From the NCBI RefSeq assembly GCF_910589235.1, contig NC_060956.1, positions 20,746,473 to 20,810,472 of the forward strand: a stretch of DNA of 64,000 nucleotides. The letters are read 5' to 3'. A program made the translations under genes and the position numbers. This DNA comes from Vespa crabro (taxonomy: Eukaryota > Arthropoda > Insecta > Hymenoptera > Vespidae). Below, in pieces: positions 1-12,286 of this stretch (positions are counted from its first letter, which is position 1; each line of letters opens with the position of its first letter). A model generated the notes under the pieces. It saw only the letters and a program-made list of their open reading frames with translations, was not told where the DNA came from and did not search any database.

Positions 1-739
1 AGTATTACGAATGAGCCACGATAAATCCAATTTAACCTATAATATATTACGCAAAACGAAAATAAATTTCAGTATTGTTCGCTTGAGTGGATTACGTCGA
101 GAGGAGCATAGCTATTTTTTTTTTTTTTTTTTTAATATTCATTTTTAATAATAAATAAAATTCTCTTAAGGGAAAATAATGCTGCTAAAGATTTTGAAGG
201 AAAATTCCAAGAGACAAAGAGGGAGAGAGAGAGAGAGAGAGAAAGGAAAACAATGAAAGAGACAAAAGGAAAAGAAAATTTTTGACTTTATGATGGCCGT
301 CAAAGTCGATTTTTTAAACATCGACCTTTCGTTTCCTCGTTATCGACGAGTGTATTGCTATCGAATTTCCGTCAGGCACATAGATAGGAGGCAGTAATTC
401 GCTGACGCGCACGCTAGAAAACCATTACGTGATTGCGAGAGCTTGCAAAATGTATTTGCTGCTTTTTTCCTCGGCCGTTGGCCTTCAGACGACCGTACTT
501 TTGTGTGATAATACACGGTCTATCAAAATTTTATGGTGGAATCCTTTCATGGCACGCATCATTGTTTGAAATAGAATAAACGATTTCCTTTCTCATTTTA
601 GACGTAAACTCGGAATAACTTATATTCATTCGAAGTAATTCAGGTGCGAGGAGTGAATGTCTTTTTTGTTTTCTTTTTTTTTTTTCTTCTTTTCTTTTGT
701 TTTCTTTTTATATTCTCTCCTTTTTATCGATGAATTTGC

Positions 740-744
<5 letters not shown>

Positions 745-817
<73 letters not shown>
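745..817. repeat. (TC)n microsatellite
   Basis: Uninterrupted TC dinucleotides, about 36 copies. Confidence 0.97.
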
Positions 818-822
<5 letters not shown>

Positions 823-1225
823 CAAATTCAAAAAGAGAATAGAGTAACACGAGACTGTGGAGTTTAATTCTTTCCTTGGTTTCCCTGTTAGTTACATCGA
901 AAGCGTACGTACTTTCCGCCGTCCATTGCAAGCCATACTCATTGCACGAAAAGATTGGTAGTAATAAAATGTTAATAGGTTAACGAGCAGGAACCGAGCC
1001 CGTTGCTCCCAGACAATCAGGAAGCTGGGCACTTTACTGCTCTAAAATTTTCTTCGTGTCGAACGAAGCGAGCAAACTCTCTCCTCACTTCATCCCCCTT
1101 TCGTTTCGACGTACCGTTGATACTAATTGGAAAAACGCGATTTTTTTTTCCCTCACGAGGAAATTTTAATTATACTAGAAGCGATGGTGAATGACATCGA
1201 GAGGAAGAAAAACGGAGAAAGGAGA

Positions 1226-1358
1226 AAATAAAATGAAACAAAACGAAATGAAATAAAATAAAATAAAATAAAATAAAATAAAATAAAATAAAATAAAATA
1301 AAGGAAAATAAAGTGAAATGAAATGAAATGAAATGAAATGAAATGAAATGAAATGAAA
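1226..1358. repeat. Compound pentanucleotide array, (TAAAA)n then (TGAAA)n
   Basis: Two homogenised pentamer blocks that differ by one base, with a short mixed junction near 1300-1315. Confidence 0.95.
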
Positions 1359-1480
1359 GGACGAGCGAAAGGAACACGGAATGGAAGCAAGCGATGTGCA
1401 ACTGTATATTTGTGTATAAAATCACGTATTCAATTTATTCTCAATATATGTATCTTTTATATATTAATTACTTTATCTAA

Positions 1481-1580
1481 ATATACATACATACATACAT
1501 ACATACATACATACATACATGCATACATACATGCATACATATGTATATATGTATACATATATATACATATATATATATAT
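1481..1580. repeat. (CATA)n and (TA)n compound microsatellite
   Basis: ACAT tetramers grading into TA dinucleotides. Confidence 0.93.
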
Positions 1581-1899
1581 AAAAAGGAAAAAACAAAAAA
1601 AAAAGGAAAAAAAAATACAAAATGAAGTATTTGCCGTCATTTAAAAGATCCGTTATTTAAATATATCCATTTTGATATGTATAAATATATTAATTTGATA
1701 AAGATGAAATATTTTTCCTAGTTTTTTTTTTTTTTATTCGCCCATATAAACATAGATATTTTATAAGATAAAACATTGAACTATCATCCAACGATCGATA
1801 TTATATGCATGTATATATAAATATATGTTTGTATATATACATATACACACATTTCTTCTCTTCATTAAATATCTGCAAATTTGCGACAATAATAGTGTC

Positions 1900-2095
1900 A
1901 ACGATTATCTGCTTGGTCGCAGGTGTACACACGTAATATCCATGATACGAGGGGAGAAAACAAAAGAATAATCGATGAGGGGAAAATTAATTAGCACTAG
2001 CCGGGTGAGGGACGAAGCGTCGATGGATATTGTTAATCGAAATGCAAATTGTATTGGCGTGCGCTGGGCCATAGAATAATCGTGGAAAAACATAA
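1900..2095. promoter_or_regulatory. Candidate regulatory island with a homeodomain site
   Basis: A non-repetitive, GC-richer patch in AT-rich surroundings. It contains AAAATTAATTAGCA at 1983-1996, a homeodomain-type core that recurs exactly at 2884-2897. Confidence 0.2.
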
Positions 2096-3210
2096 TGGTT
2101 ATTTTAAAAATCTTTCCTTTAAGTTTTTCTTAAATTCAAGAATCAAATGAAATATGTAAACCTTTCGACAAATTATTCGCATTATCTTCATTTTTTTCTT
2201 TTCTTTTTTTTCTTTCTTTCTTCTTCCTATTTTTCTTGTTTCTTTTTTTTTTTTTTTTTTTCTATAATATATTATTAAAAGCGAATAAGCATAAAATGGG
2301 TATCGTATAGCGCATTCGTAAAATAAAATGCGGAACGATCCAATGTCGGTTAATTAATAGGTTTGTTAACGGCTGCTATTAATGCCACTGGAATTTGTAC
2401 TCTACGTTGTTACAGCGTATATCGTATTACAATGCTTTCATGGAAGCTTCGCTCGTTTTGTGTGGTGAAAAGGAAAAAAAGGAAAAAAGAACAAAAAAAT
2501 AAAAAAAAAAAAAAAGAAAAAAGAATAAAAAAAGAAAGAAAAAAATAAAACAACCGAAGAAGGAAGAAAAAATATACGTCGGTTCTAATTACACGATATA
2601 TCTCGAAATAGGGTCCCTTTATATTCAAAGTAAAATAACATTTTTACGCGTTGACATTTTTCAACGTATCAATGAGCATAAAGATAAAAGTAGCTTTCAC
2701 GAATTGAGAAAAAAAAAAAAAGAGAGAGAAAAATCAAGAAAAAAAAACATTGTAATGTTTTTCGATAAAATTGTAAACGAAAGAACGAACGAATCCTGTG
2801 TCAACGTGAGATATCAAAATCGAATCATATAAATTCCACTTTTAACGATCGATATCTGCACCTACAGTAGCACGGAAAGAAAAAAAATTAATTAGCATTT
2901 GGAGCGGCGAAAATTGAATTTTTAATCCATTTCTTTTTTTAATCTACTCAACGGCACGAATGGTCAACGAAATTACGTGAAGAACGTTATCTTCAATGGG
3001 AAAAAAAAAAGAAAAGGAAAGAAAAGAAAAGAAAAGAAAAAAAAAATGTGTAGAATAAGAAGAAGAAGAAGAAAAAAAAGAAAGAAGAATTTAAATAATG
3101 TTTCAGCAAGCAAAATAGGATTCGATACATATCAATGTTACATCGAATTCGCGATACGAATAAACGATTCGCTTTTACTACACTTGGCCAGTCAAAGGCG
3201 CGTGCGGCCC

Positions 3211-3246
<36 letters not shown>

Positions 3247-3791
3247 ATTCCAATCGCGTCTCCTCGACAGCTGTCGCTGCCAAAACAAATGCCCGTTGCT
3301 GTCTCACAGTGCTAAAGTTCCTGGCATCAATATTTGCGAACAAACACAGGGTATCGAAGCAAATCGGTCCAGGATCTATCGAAAAAGAAAATGGAAATGC
3401 TGACGAAAAGCGGAAGGGAGAAGGTTTGAGGTATAGGAAGAGGGTGAGATAAAGATAGAAGGGAAAAAGAGAAAAAGAGATAAATAAAAAAGCGTAAACT
3501 TGACCCTAAAGCGAAGGGTTGATTACCTTCGTTGACTCGTTTCACCCTTTTGCATTACGATTCATGAATCATTTGAAACATTCCCCTTTATATTTTCCCT
3601 ATAAATCATCGAAACGTAAGAGAATAATGACGTTATTATCGTATTATCGATAACATGAGAATTTAATTCGACGATAATCTTATAGAACGTATAAATACAT
3701 TCGTGAATAAATTAATCTACTTCGTTATAATCTTGTAACATATACATATAAAGATTAGCTATACACCTAATTCAATATATACATTCAATGT

Positions 3792-3798
<7 letters not shown>

Positions 3799-3846
<48 letters not shown>
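3799..3846. repeat. (TA)n microsatellite
   Basis: About 24 uninterrupted TA units. Confidence 0.97.
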
Positions 3847-3850
<4 letters not shown>

Positions 3851-4306
3851 TTATAAATAATAAGTGTTTTTCTGGGATCATTAATCCTCGTACCTGTCGC
3901 TTATAATTTTTCCACAAGAATTGCTATAGCTTATGTACGTTTAAAATAACGTTAACGTCGTCGCGAGGAAACGACGAGAAATAGTGTAATAGTATTCGCG
4001 CGACTCGATTCGTTTATAGAAGCGTGCGAAGAAGTTTGAACGACGTGCTTCCAAAGATGAGAGAGAGAGAGAGAAAGAGAGAGAGAGAAAAGAGGAAGAA
4101 AAAATTCTTTAAATGACGGATAACGGATGACGTGACGTGCGGTTGGCGTAATGGTTCTCACGAAAAGCCTGAAAAATTCACGGCGAAATGCCTGAGGTGA
4201 GGTAGAGACTAGAGACCGACGAGCCTTGGGCTGCAAGCTGAAACGATGCGAAAGAAGCTCTAATCTCTTGGGACTTCGATCTTTTCTTCCCCTTCTCTTC
4301 TCTTCT

Positions 4307-4310
<4 letters not shown>

Positions 4311-4355
<45 letters not shown>
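4311..4355. repeat. (TC)n microsatellite
   Basis: About 22 uninterrupted TC units. Confidence 0.97.
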
Positions 4356-4359
<4 letters not shown>

Positions 4360-5229
4360 TTCTCTATCCTACCTATACCCTCCCTCCTCATCTCTTTCTC
4401 ACCTTGACGCAGAGTAAGACATATTGTTATCGGCACATCGGTAAACCTCACAGCGATGCCGTGGGACAAGCAAAAAATGTCATCCCATAACTTCGGTCAC
4501 GAACGTAATCTATTTTCACAACGATACATCGATTTAAGGTTGAAAACCATGCAACAAGTTATTATATATTGCATATATCGAGCCATCCTCTAGCGAGAGA
4601 AATTTTATCGTACGAAAGATTTTAATTGGTCCGGACGACCATCGATATATAGAATAGATTCTTCCTCGTTTATTATTAATCCTCGAACGAACAGAAAAAG
4701 GATTATACCAAACAAATAAAACATTCATAGAACGTCGACGCGAATTAAATGAGAAATTCTATGAATACAATGTTATACATCTGTATGTACCCTGTGTTGT
4801 AATGAAAATACGAATAGAACGAATTTCGGACAAGTGGGAAATCGTTTAAATGAATTTTCAAAATCATTCTTTTCCGACGATTGTCTATTAAATTCAACTC
4901 AATCGAATCTGTTATCCTATCTATCGTCTGGTCGTGAATTTTTTTTTTTTTTTTCGTTCTATTATTTATATCGCGCATTCGTACGAAATATGGATAACCG
5001 ATGAACAGATATCGAATAGAACGTTAATCGCGAACATCTCAACGATCATTCGTAATAAATAAGAATTTCTTCTTATTCTTTTTTTTCTTTTCTTTTATTT
5101 TTTTTTTTTTTGTCTTTTTTTGTTTTGTTTTATTTTAACGAAGTAAGAACAAAGTAAAGGGATCTTCGACGTGTGTTTTTATCTTTTCGAGAAAACGAAA
5201 AATAAAAGAACTAATACGCTTTTCCGCTT

Positions 5230-5363
5230 ATATTTCCGCTCGAGCTTTGCTACGCGCTTGATCCTTTGGAAGCGTCATTTCCGGGTGGCTGTATGATCGT
5301 AAAGCTCGTACATACATACTCTAACTCCGCCATCTCTTCCCTCTTCCTCCGTCTCCTACAATT

Positions 5364-5406
<43 letters not shown>

Positions 5407-5520
5407 AATGGCATAGAATAGCTTCGGGCAACTTTACGCGAGGCACAAGCGGGATTTTGCTCTACGCACTGCGGATACTCGGAGCTTCGCGAATCGCCGG
5501 TAATAAAAGGAATAGAGAAA
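5230..5520. other. GC-richer non-repetitive patch around a TC tract
   Basis: Sequence on both sides of (TC)n at 5371-5397 is mixed-complexity with several GC-rich stretches. No open frame or recognisable motif stands out. Confidence 0.15.
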
Positions 5521-5637
5521 ACGTTGAGATTTGCATATACCTTCAGTATCTACTATCTCTGATATTTATTTCACAATGAACGTATTTTCCCATATTTTGA
5601 TACTGTAGGTACGAAAACAAAATAAAAAAAAAAAAAA

Positions 5638-5665
5638 ATAAATAAATAAATAAATAAATAAATAA
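5638..5665. repeat. (AAAT)n microsatellite
   Basis: Short tetranucleotide array after poly(A). Confidence 0.93.
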
Positions 5666-5919
5666 AAGAAAAAGGAGAAAAATCGATTTTTCCAGGAGCC
5701 AATGTTTTACGAGAAAATCAACAGTACGATCAACGACAAATGCTTTACGTATATATTTCTAAACCGATCAATGATAAAAGAGTCCCTTAATTTTTCAATA
5801 AAAAAGACATCGATTAAAAATAAAAATCGACAATTCGTATTCACTTCAACTATTAAATATTAATATTTAACTATGATAAATATTATCGTAGTTATCTAAT
5901 CTTTAATCCTTTCGATTGA

Positions 5920-6135
5920 TTCTCAGGCAGCCAATCTTTGAAATCCACTTTTCCAACCGTGTCAGGATCGTTCCAGTGTATTCACCTGTGAAGAGATACA
6001 TATCTATATGCTAGACGATTTCCATGTGCCCCGGGTCATCGCGCTATTCCAAACGGCATTGCCATTACCTAGAAGCATATAATTTCATTCCGGTTTCACC
6101 ATCGATTATATTACGAATTTTCAATGCCATCGCAA
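5920..6135. promoter_or_regulatory. Candidate regulatory island with an E-box
   Basis: Non-repetitive sequence with CACCTG at 5983-5988 (E-box, Snail/bHLH type) and a CCCCGGG core near 6029. No long frame. Confidence 0.18.
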
Positions 6136-6450
6136 TTGAAAATCCGTAACAGAACGACCAAGATACGTATCCGAACAGACGGATATCGTCGAGTTATAAA
6201 GTTCGCCACGAAATTATAGAAGACCAATATTCTATTTCTCTGAAATTTTCGACCGAAAAAGGAATAGGTCGTTAACCTATTATCGGAGTAAGCAAAAAAT
6301 AACCGACAACAAATAGAGTGTATTTTTGTCGAGGATACGTCGGCCGTTCGGTGCCAGAATGCCGTAGGGAAAATGGAAAAACAAATCGAATGGAAAAATA
6401 TGTATATATCTATATCTATATCTATATTTACATATATTTATATATATGTA

Positions 6451-6461
6451 TATACACACAT

Positions 6462-6514
<53 letters not shown>
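6451..6514. repeat. (CA)n(TA)n compound microsatellite
   Basis: CA repeats pass directly into TA repeats. Confidence 0.95.
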
Positions 6515-6517
<3 letters not shown>

Positions 6518-7252
6518 GTATAAGAACGTACGTGCGTGTACAATAGTCTATATAATACTCGAGTATATATTTCCGCGATTTCACGTGGTAAATGCGAATA
6601 GATGAACGAAAAAGAGAAACAGAAAAAAAAAAGGAATAAAAAGAAAGAAAAAAAGGCAAAAAGAAAACATACTCTCCCAGCCTCAATATAAACGACGAAT
6701 TTCGATTCTACGTGTGGAAGCGTTCGCTATATCGATTATTTGGTTAAAGGGATGAGTGAGGATTGGAATGGGTGGATGGGTGGTTGGTGGAGGGGGAGGG
6801 TGGTGTAAAAAGAAGGCGCAAATTTTTCGAATAGGACGTCATAAAATTATTTCCCGACGTTTATCGAAAGATCGAATTTTATCGGCTACGTTGTAATATT
6901 CGACGAGAGACATGCATTTGCTTCTACGTATTAATTTCATCAAAGCCATTGTAATTATGGGAAATGCGTTCAACGGTGTATACCGATAGAAAATGTCCCG
7001 CAAATTCCTATGGTTGATACGCATTACGTATCGCGGTTCGGTTGATGATATTATCCGTAATTAATATGCGATAATTAATAGTTTTCGATAAGATAAATGA
7101 TCCCCATTTTCGACTTTGATCATTAAACGGAAAACATTGTCTTCGAGTTAATTAGTTCGAAAGAAAAAATTAAAAGCAAACTAATCGATTTTCCAATAAT
7201 TTCGTTACCAATTTAGTTGTCCCCTTACTCTCATATAAGTAGAGATAGAGAA

Positions 7253-7253
<1 letters not shown>

Positions 7254-7297
<44 letters not shown>
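7254..7297. repeat. (GATA)n(GA)n microsatellite
   Basis: A few GATA units followed by about 14 GA units. Confidence 0.94.
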
Positions 7298-7307
<10 letters not shown>

Positions 7308-7396
7308 GAGAAAAAGAGAATGTGTGTCTTTAACAAAAGTAATTTATATAGACCTCTCATAGAATTAGGGTGACCCTTAAGAAGACGAAGAAAATA

Positions 7397-7432
7397 AGAA
7401 GGAAAGAAAGAAGGAAAGAAAGAAGGAAAGAA
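7397..7432. repeat. AAGGAAAG array
   Basis: Purine array mixing GAAA and GGAA units. Confidence 0.88.
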
Positions 7433-7790
7433 AAAGGAAGTAGAAATAAAAAAGGTAACACACAGGCTGGTTCGTGGTGGACCGAGAAAGAAATAGATAA
7501 AAAAAGGGGGAGAAAATAAAAGAAAGGAATATCGCATTCAGTGGGTTGGATAAACCAAGGGTGTGGGAATGATAGTTGAGAAAAAGGGAAGAAAAAGAAG
7601 AAAAATAAAAAAGGAAAAAGAGGGGAATTAACGATTAAGCGTTGGACGTGGTACGCGAAGTAAGAACGGTGCTGGTAGTTTTTGGATAACAGTTGCTACT
7701 GCGATGGGGAGGTGGAAAGAGGGTGGTAGCTTCCGCTCGTTGCTGGTTGCTCGTGTATTGGAAGCTGGCCAAACGCGATTAAGTCGATGT

Positions 7791-7809
7791 TCTCTCTCTC
7801 TCTCTCTCA

Positions 7810-7840
<31 letters not shown>
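7791..7840. repeat. (TC)n microsatellite, interrupted
   Basis: TC units with single CAC and TTT interruptions. Confidence 0.93.
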
Positions 7841-7841
<1 letters not shown>

Positions 7842-7856
7842 GCTTTCTACGGAAAG

Positions 7857-8125
7857 AAAGGAAGGGAAGGCAGAGTTCTGCCGCAGGGATCTGCCGCAGC
7901 TGATACCTGAGAGACGTGCAAGGTGTTCCTCGAGAGTTACTACGATCCTCAACGAGCCTTCTGCTACTCAGACAACGTCCTCCTACGATCGTAACGCGCC
8001 TTGGAAGTTATCCAACCAGGGCCGGCATATCGGAGAGTTTATCCTCCGGGCGGAGCTCCTTCGCGCGGAAAACGAGGCTGGACTGTACGAGTACGAACCA
8101 ACTCGAGAATTCGAACGTATGAGAA

Positions 8126-8200
<75 letters not shown>

Positions 8201-8310
8201 AAGGAGGAGAAGGAAAGATAGATATATAGAGAGATGAGAGAGGAAATCAAGTGGCAATTTTCCACGCTAGAGATCGCGAACCCGGTCGACTACTACTGCG
8301 GTAAGCCGAC
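7857..8310 (+). other. GC-richer island with splice-like borders, possible 5' exon or promoter
   Basis: A 50-bp TC tract (7791-7840) leads into about 270 bp of GC-richer, non-repetitive sequence, then (GA)n at 8131-8193, then a strong donor GTAAGC at 8301. Between 7857 and 8130 all three + frames are largely open. The frame starting near 7870 runs A-E-F-C-R-R-D-L-P-Q-L-I-P-E and continues for about 85 codons before entering the repeat, but it stops at 8227, before the donor. An ATG at 8234 opens 22 codons to the donor in a different frame. This could be an untranslated first exon with GAGA elements. No family is recognised. Confidence 0.2.
8131..8193. repeat. (GA)n microsatellite
   Basis: About 31 uninterrupted GA units. 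Confidence 0.97.
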
Positions 8311-8503
8311 GTGGCTGTCGGACAGAAATAAAATATTTATGGGAAAAAAACAAAAAAAAAAAAAGAAAAGGGAAAAAAAAAGAAGAAATGTGAAACCACT
8401 AGTTCGTTCCACCACCTAATCTTTTCTTTTTTCTTTTTTTTTTTTCTTTTTTTCTTTTTTTTTTTTTACGTCAACGACGTCGAGATCTCACGCGAATGAG
8501 AGA

Positions 8504-8510
<7 letters not shown>

Positions 8511-8569
<59 letters not shown>
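8511..8569. repeat. (AG)n microsatellite
   Basis: About 29 uninterrupted units. Confidence 0.97.
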
Positions 8570-8573
<4 letters not shown>

Positions 8574-9214
8574 CTCTTCTTCTTTACAGACACCTGGAAA
8601 CTTTTAATTCTTCTTATCTCGTCCTTTTCATTTATTTATTTATTTATTTATTTTGTTTTTTTAGTAAAGATAATATACAGATTTTTATAATACTTATTTT
8701 ATTAACCATTCAAAATGTTCGAAATGTTACCGAATAGGATAGATATGTACGTGATATGTACGAATACGTTCATGATACGTTTCGCAAATATGAATTTCAC
8801 ATTTCCAACATCACGCGTCATGCGTCATGCACTAGATGTGCGTTCGCGGTATTCTCATAGAGAATACCAACCGAATGAAACTATTTTAAACGACTTTATC
8901 TCTAGTATCCCTCAATTTCATCTACCATACCTATATACGTCTTCGTGCCTCGATCAAAATGCGATATTCTCTCGATAAACGAGTTATCGCGTTACTCTTA
9001 ATATTTCATTTTCTCCCCGGACTGATTGACATTTTGCCAAGAAAATTTTTCCAAGGTCGCAAGAGACGTTAGATTTTTTATATTGGCTAGAAAAAGATCG
9101 TCCGTAGGTGACGACCTATTGGAACAAAAGTCTCGACTGGAAAGTCCAAAGAGGTATATCCCTTTGCGGTCCGGATGAAAAAAGAAAAGAGGAAGCGAAG
9201 AAAGAAGAAAAGGG

Positions 9215-9349
9215 GATGATGATGATGGTGGTAGTGGTGGTGGTGGTGGTGGTGCTGGTGGTGGTGCTGGTGGTGGTGCTGGTGGTGGTGGTGGTGGTGC
9301 TGGTGGTGGTGCTGGTGGTGGTGGTGGTGGTGGTGGTGGAAGTGGTGGA
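9215..9349. repeat. (GGT)n array with periodic GCT units
   Basis: Triplet array of GGT with GCT inserted at fairly regular places, led by (GAT)n. It reads as poly-His/Gln, poly-Thr or poly-Val in different frames. Confidence 0.95.
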
Positions 9350-9378
9350 ATAAGAATCCAGTACAGTTCTTAGCAAGG

Positions 9379-9524
9379 ATGAAGTACCACGTCGGTGAAG
9401 TCCTCTGGAGAGCTTTCAAGTACTCGCTTGCGACTCTCCAACTCGTCGGAGCTTGCCTCGGCATCGAGCTGTTTCCAAGAGGGTGGTACGCCACGATCTT
9501 TCTGAAAATCTTAGTTCGTGCCGT
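9379..9524 (+). CDS. Unidentified open frame with a possible splice donor
   Basis: An ATG opens 48 codons beginning M-K-Y-H-V-G-E-V-L-W-R-A-F-K and then mostly hydrophobic (A-T-L-Q-L-V-G-A-C-L-G-I-E-L-F), up to a GTATGT donor-like site at 9525. Within the frame, third positions are clearly GC-rich and second positions are T-rich, a pattern seen in coding DNA, while the flanks are simple repeats. An acceptor-like TTCTTAG lies eight bases upstream of the ATG. The donor would be phase 2, the same phase as the acceptor of the Ig exon at 26634, so splicing is formally possible. The hydrophobic stretch could be a signal or membrane segment. The opposite strand is also open over the same bases. I do not recognise a family; this may be a chance frame. 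Confidence 0.22.
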
Positions 9525-9562
9525 GTATGTATATATACATAGGTATACATACAGACAAATAT

Positions 9563-9570
<8 letters not shown>

Positions 9571-9607
<37 letters not shown>
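9571..9607. repeat. (TA)n microsatellite
   Basis: About 18 TA units. Confidence 0.96.
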
Positions 9608-9610
<3 letters not shown>

Positions 9611-9943
9611 AAAGAAAGGGAGAATGTGTATGTGTATGTATAGACACATACAGACAAATACATAGAAGTTAGACCCCGATTCGTCAAGAACCAAGAACAC
9701 CGTCTTGCTCCTCTTTGCAACTGTCCACCTATGCACTCCACCCCTCTCATCTTTCTCTCTTTTCTACTTTCACCCCTGCTATTCCCCTTCGCTCCTCGAC
9801 CGCTTTTTTGCCCACCGAAGATCCACTTTGGCCGGCACTTTCGCTTACTCGTCCACTCCCACTCCTATCTAACGAAAAAGACGCCGAGCCAAGTACTTTC
9901 TTGACGACTTCCCAGAGAGAATTTCAGTCTCGCCTGGAAGTTA

Positions 9944-10087
9944 TTCTTTCTTTCTTTCTTCCTTTATTTCTTACTTACTTACTTACTTCCTTCCTTCCTT
10001 CCTTCCTTCCTTCCTTCCTTCCTTCCTTCCATACTTTCTTCCTTTTTTCTTTCTTTCTTTATTTCTTTCTTTCTTTCTTTCTTTCTT
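9944..10087. repeat. (CTTT)n, (TTAC)n and (CTTC)n compound array
   Basis: About 145 bp of pyrimidine tetramers in successive homogeneous blocks. Confidence 0.94.
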
Positions 10088-10752
10088 TTTTACTTTGATC
10101 ATAGAGAGCATCGTCCATCGAAGTTAACCAAACCTTCGACCTCGACAATATTCTCTTCCTTTCTATCTACCTACCTAGCTATATCACATTGACTCTGAGA
10201 AACTCTAATGGCTCTTAACTATTTCAATCGAGGAAATTTCGAAACTTTGCTAACCTACAAAATCGATGGTATTCGCTGTTGAATTTCCTTTGGAAACAAT
10301 CGTTCGTTGTTTCAATAATGCCTACCTTTGACATCTCTTACGTCCTTTAAATATACATAACATTTCGATCTCAAGGATACCTTTGATCTATATAAATACA
10401 TTCAAGTTGATGAAATTTTCGAGGATTTCCTCTGTTCTTCGTCAAAATGACTTCGTCATCTTCATCGTCGTCATCGTCGTCGTCATCGTAGTCGTCGTTG
10501 TCTTTGTTGTTTCGTGAAATTAATACTCGAATGGTCATGGTGTATTTCCGGATGATCGGTTAAATAGAGAGGAGGGTACTTTTTCAAACGGACGGATTTA
10601 AATCTAAGCCATGTCTTGGCAAGCACGACGAATTAGAAGGGAAAAGAGAGAAAGAGAGAGAAATAAAAATGTCTTCAAACTCTTCTCGAAGATTAGTCGG
10701 TTTGTTTTCGTGTCTATTTCACTCTTACAAACTTTGTTCGTACGCCTCTTCT

Positions 10753-10756
<4 letters not shown>

Positions 10757-10797
<41 letters not shown>
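10757..10797. repeat. (TC)n microsatellite
   Basis: About 20 uninterrupted TC units. Confidence 0.97.
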
Positions 10798-10800
<3 letters not shown>

Positions 10801-10879
10801 CGTATCTCTATCTCTCTTACTTTCGTACTCGTTCCTCCTGTCGCACGCGTACGCGAAGAGACGTGAGTCATCGTCGAGA

Positions 10880-10955
10880 GAAGAAGAAGAAGAAGAAGAA
10901 GAAGAAGAAGAAGAAGAAGAAGAAGAAGAAGAAGACGAAGAAGACGAAGAAGAGA
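10880..10955. repeat. (GAA)n microsatellite
   Basis: Triplet repeat, uninterrupted to about 10934 and then with GAC units. Confidence 0.96.
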
Positions 10956-11006
10956 TGGTGGACCTTGTCGCGAATCTAAATAAATACGAGCCTGCTGCTC
11001 GCTCAC

Positions 11007-11097
11007 GACGACGAAGACGAAGACGAAAATGAAGACGAAGATGAGAACGAAGACTTAGATGAAGACGAAGAAGTAGAATACGAAAACGATCCGAAGT
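11007..11097 (+). repeat. Degenerate GAA/GAC array
   Basis: Keeps a triplet period; the + strand frame reads almost only Asp, Glu and Asn, up to a GTAAGA donor-like site at 11095. Confidence 0.85.
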
Positions 11098-11483
11098 AAG
11101 AGAGGAAAGAGAAGTGTGCAAGGGTGCGCCAAGCTTACGAGACATCGCTTAGAAATGCGTGAGTAAGAACCTTACGCCGTGGTAAATTTATATCACGCTC
11201 TTTGCCATGCCTCCTGTTAGAAACTCGAACTTTCCCTTCTTCGTACTTCGATAAACATTCACGAGGCAACACGAAAATCAATAGGAATGATTAATTACAA
11301 TCTTGTCTATTAAAGTAATCAAAAAAAAAATAAAAAAAAAAAAAATAAACAAAAAAAAAAGAAAGAAAAAAACAGAAAAGGGAAGAAGAAAATCGAAAGG
11401 TCCGATTACGGAAAAAAAGGAAAACTATGGTTCTATCGTTCTCTCTATACTATCGGTGTTTAGTTACTTTTTTTTTGTTTTTT

Positions 11484-11488
<5 letters not shown>

Positions 11489-11528
<40 letters not shown>
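11489..11528. repeat. (TA)n microsatellite
   Basis: About 20 TA units after poly(T). Confidence 0.97.
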
Positions 11529-11529
<1 letters not shown>

Positions 11530-12223
11530 CAAATGTATTCCTGTGTAAACCACGATATGTTGCAATATCCATTTATTTATTTATTTATTCATTGAAACCG
11601 ATGAAAAAGAAAAAAAAAAGAAACAACGCGAAGCCCTTATCCGAATAGGGAAAATATCTATTTCTTCATTTTTCTATGTCCGTCTTTTCGATCGCCGTAC
11701 ATTGTGATCAATATGTATAAACATATGCGATTAATGATTACGTCGTCGAAAGCACATTTTCGCGATGGAATTTCACTTATTCGTCTAAATGAGAGAATTG
11801 GAATTATTGAAAAAAGGATAAATTCATTTTAACGAATAATTGATTTAAACGAGTATAATTGCTCTATACTAACTCTCCTTTGCCGCTTTTATGTGGAATC
11901 TGATAAAAAAAAAGAAAAAAGAAAAAAAAAAAAAATAAAATAAAATAGAGAAGAAAAAGAAAAGAAAAAAAAAAGAAACAAAAACGAGAAACAAAAAGAA
12001 AAAAAATTCTTAATTGTATATATGTATATAAATGAGAACGATAACGTAGACTCTGTACAAACTCTGTACCCGTTTGTCCCAAAAGCATGTGGAATTAAAG
12101 CAATTTAATTAATCCTTAAACGTATTCGATGCTCGTTAAATAAACGATTTTTTTTTTTTTTTCTTTTTTTTTTAGAATAACGAAACTAAATAGAGAAAGC
12201 TCGCGCACCGTGAAATTGTATCG

Positions 12224-12286
12224 ATGTATGTATGTACGTATGTATGCATGCATGTATGTATGTATGTATGTATGTATATATGTATT
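12224..12286. repeat. (TATG)n microsatellite
   Basis: Tetramer array with a few CG and CA changes. Confidence 0.94.

Noticed and set aside
449..570. ATG followed by a leucine-rich, signal-peptide-like stretch (M-Y-L-L-L-F-S-S-A-V)
   Set aside because: Only about 40 codons with no splice donor or conserved feature; likely chance.
9379..9524. Candidate as the missing first half of the Ig domain
   Set aside because: The phase fits and it has a Cys and a Trp, but they are only nine residues apart and the sequence after Trp is hydrophobic, unlike Ig strand C.
10714..11145. 143-codon - strand frame with a poly-Ser run
   Set aside because: The run is the translation of the (GAA)n array; the rest is Arg/Leu low complexity.
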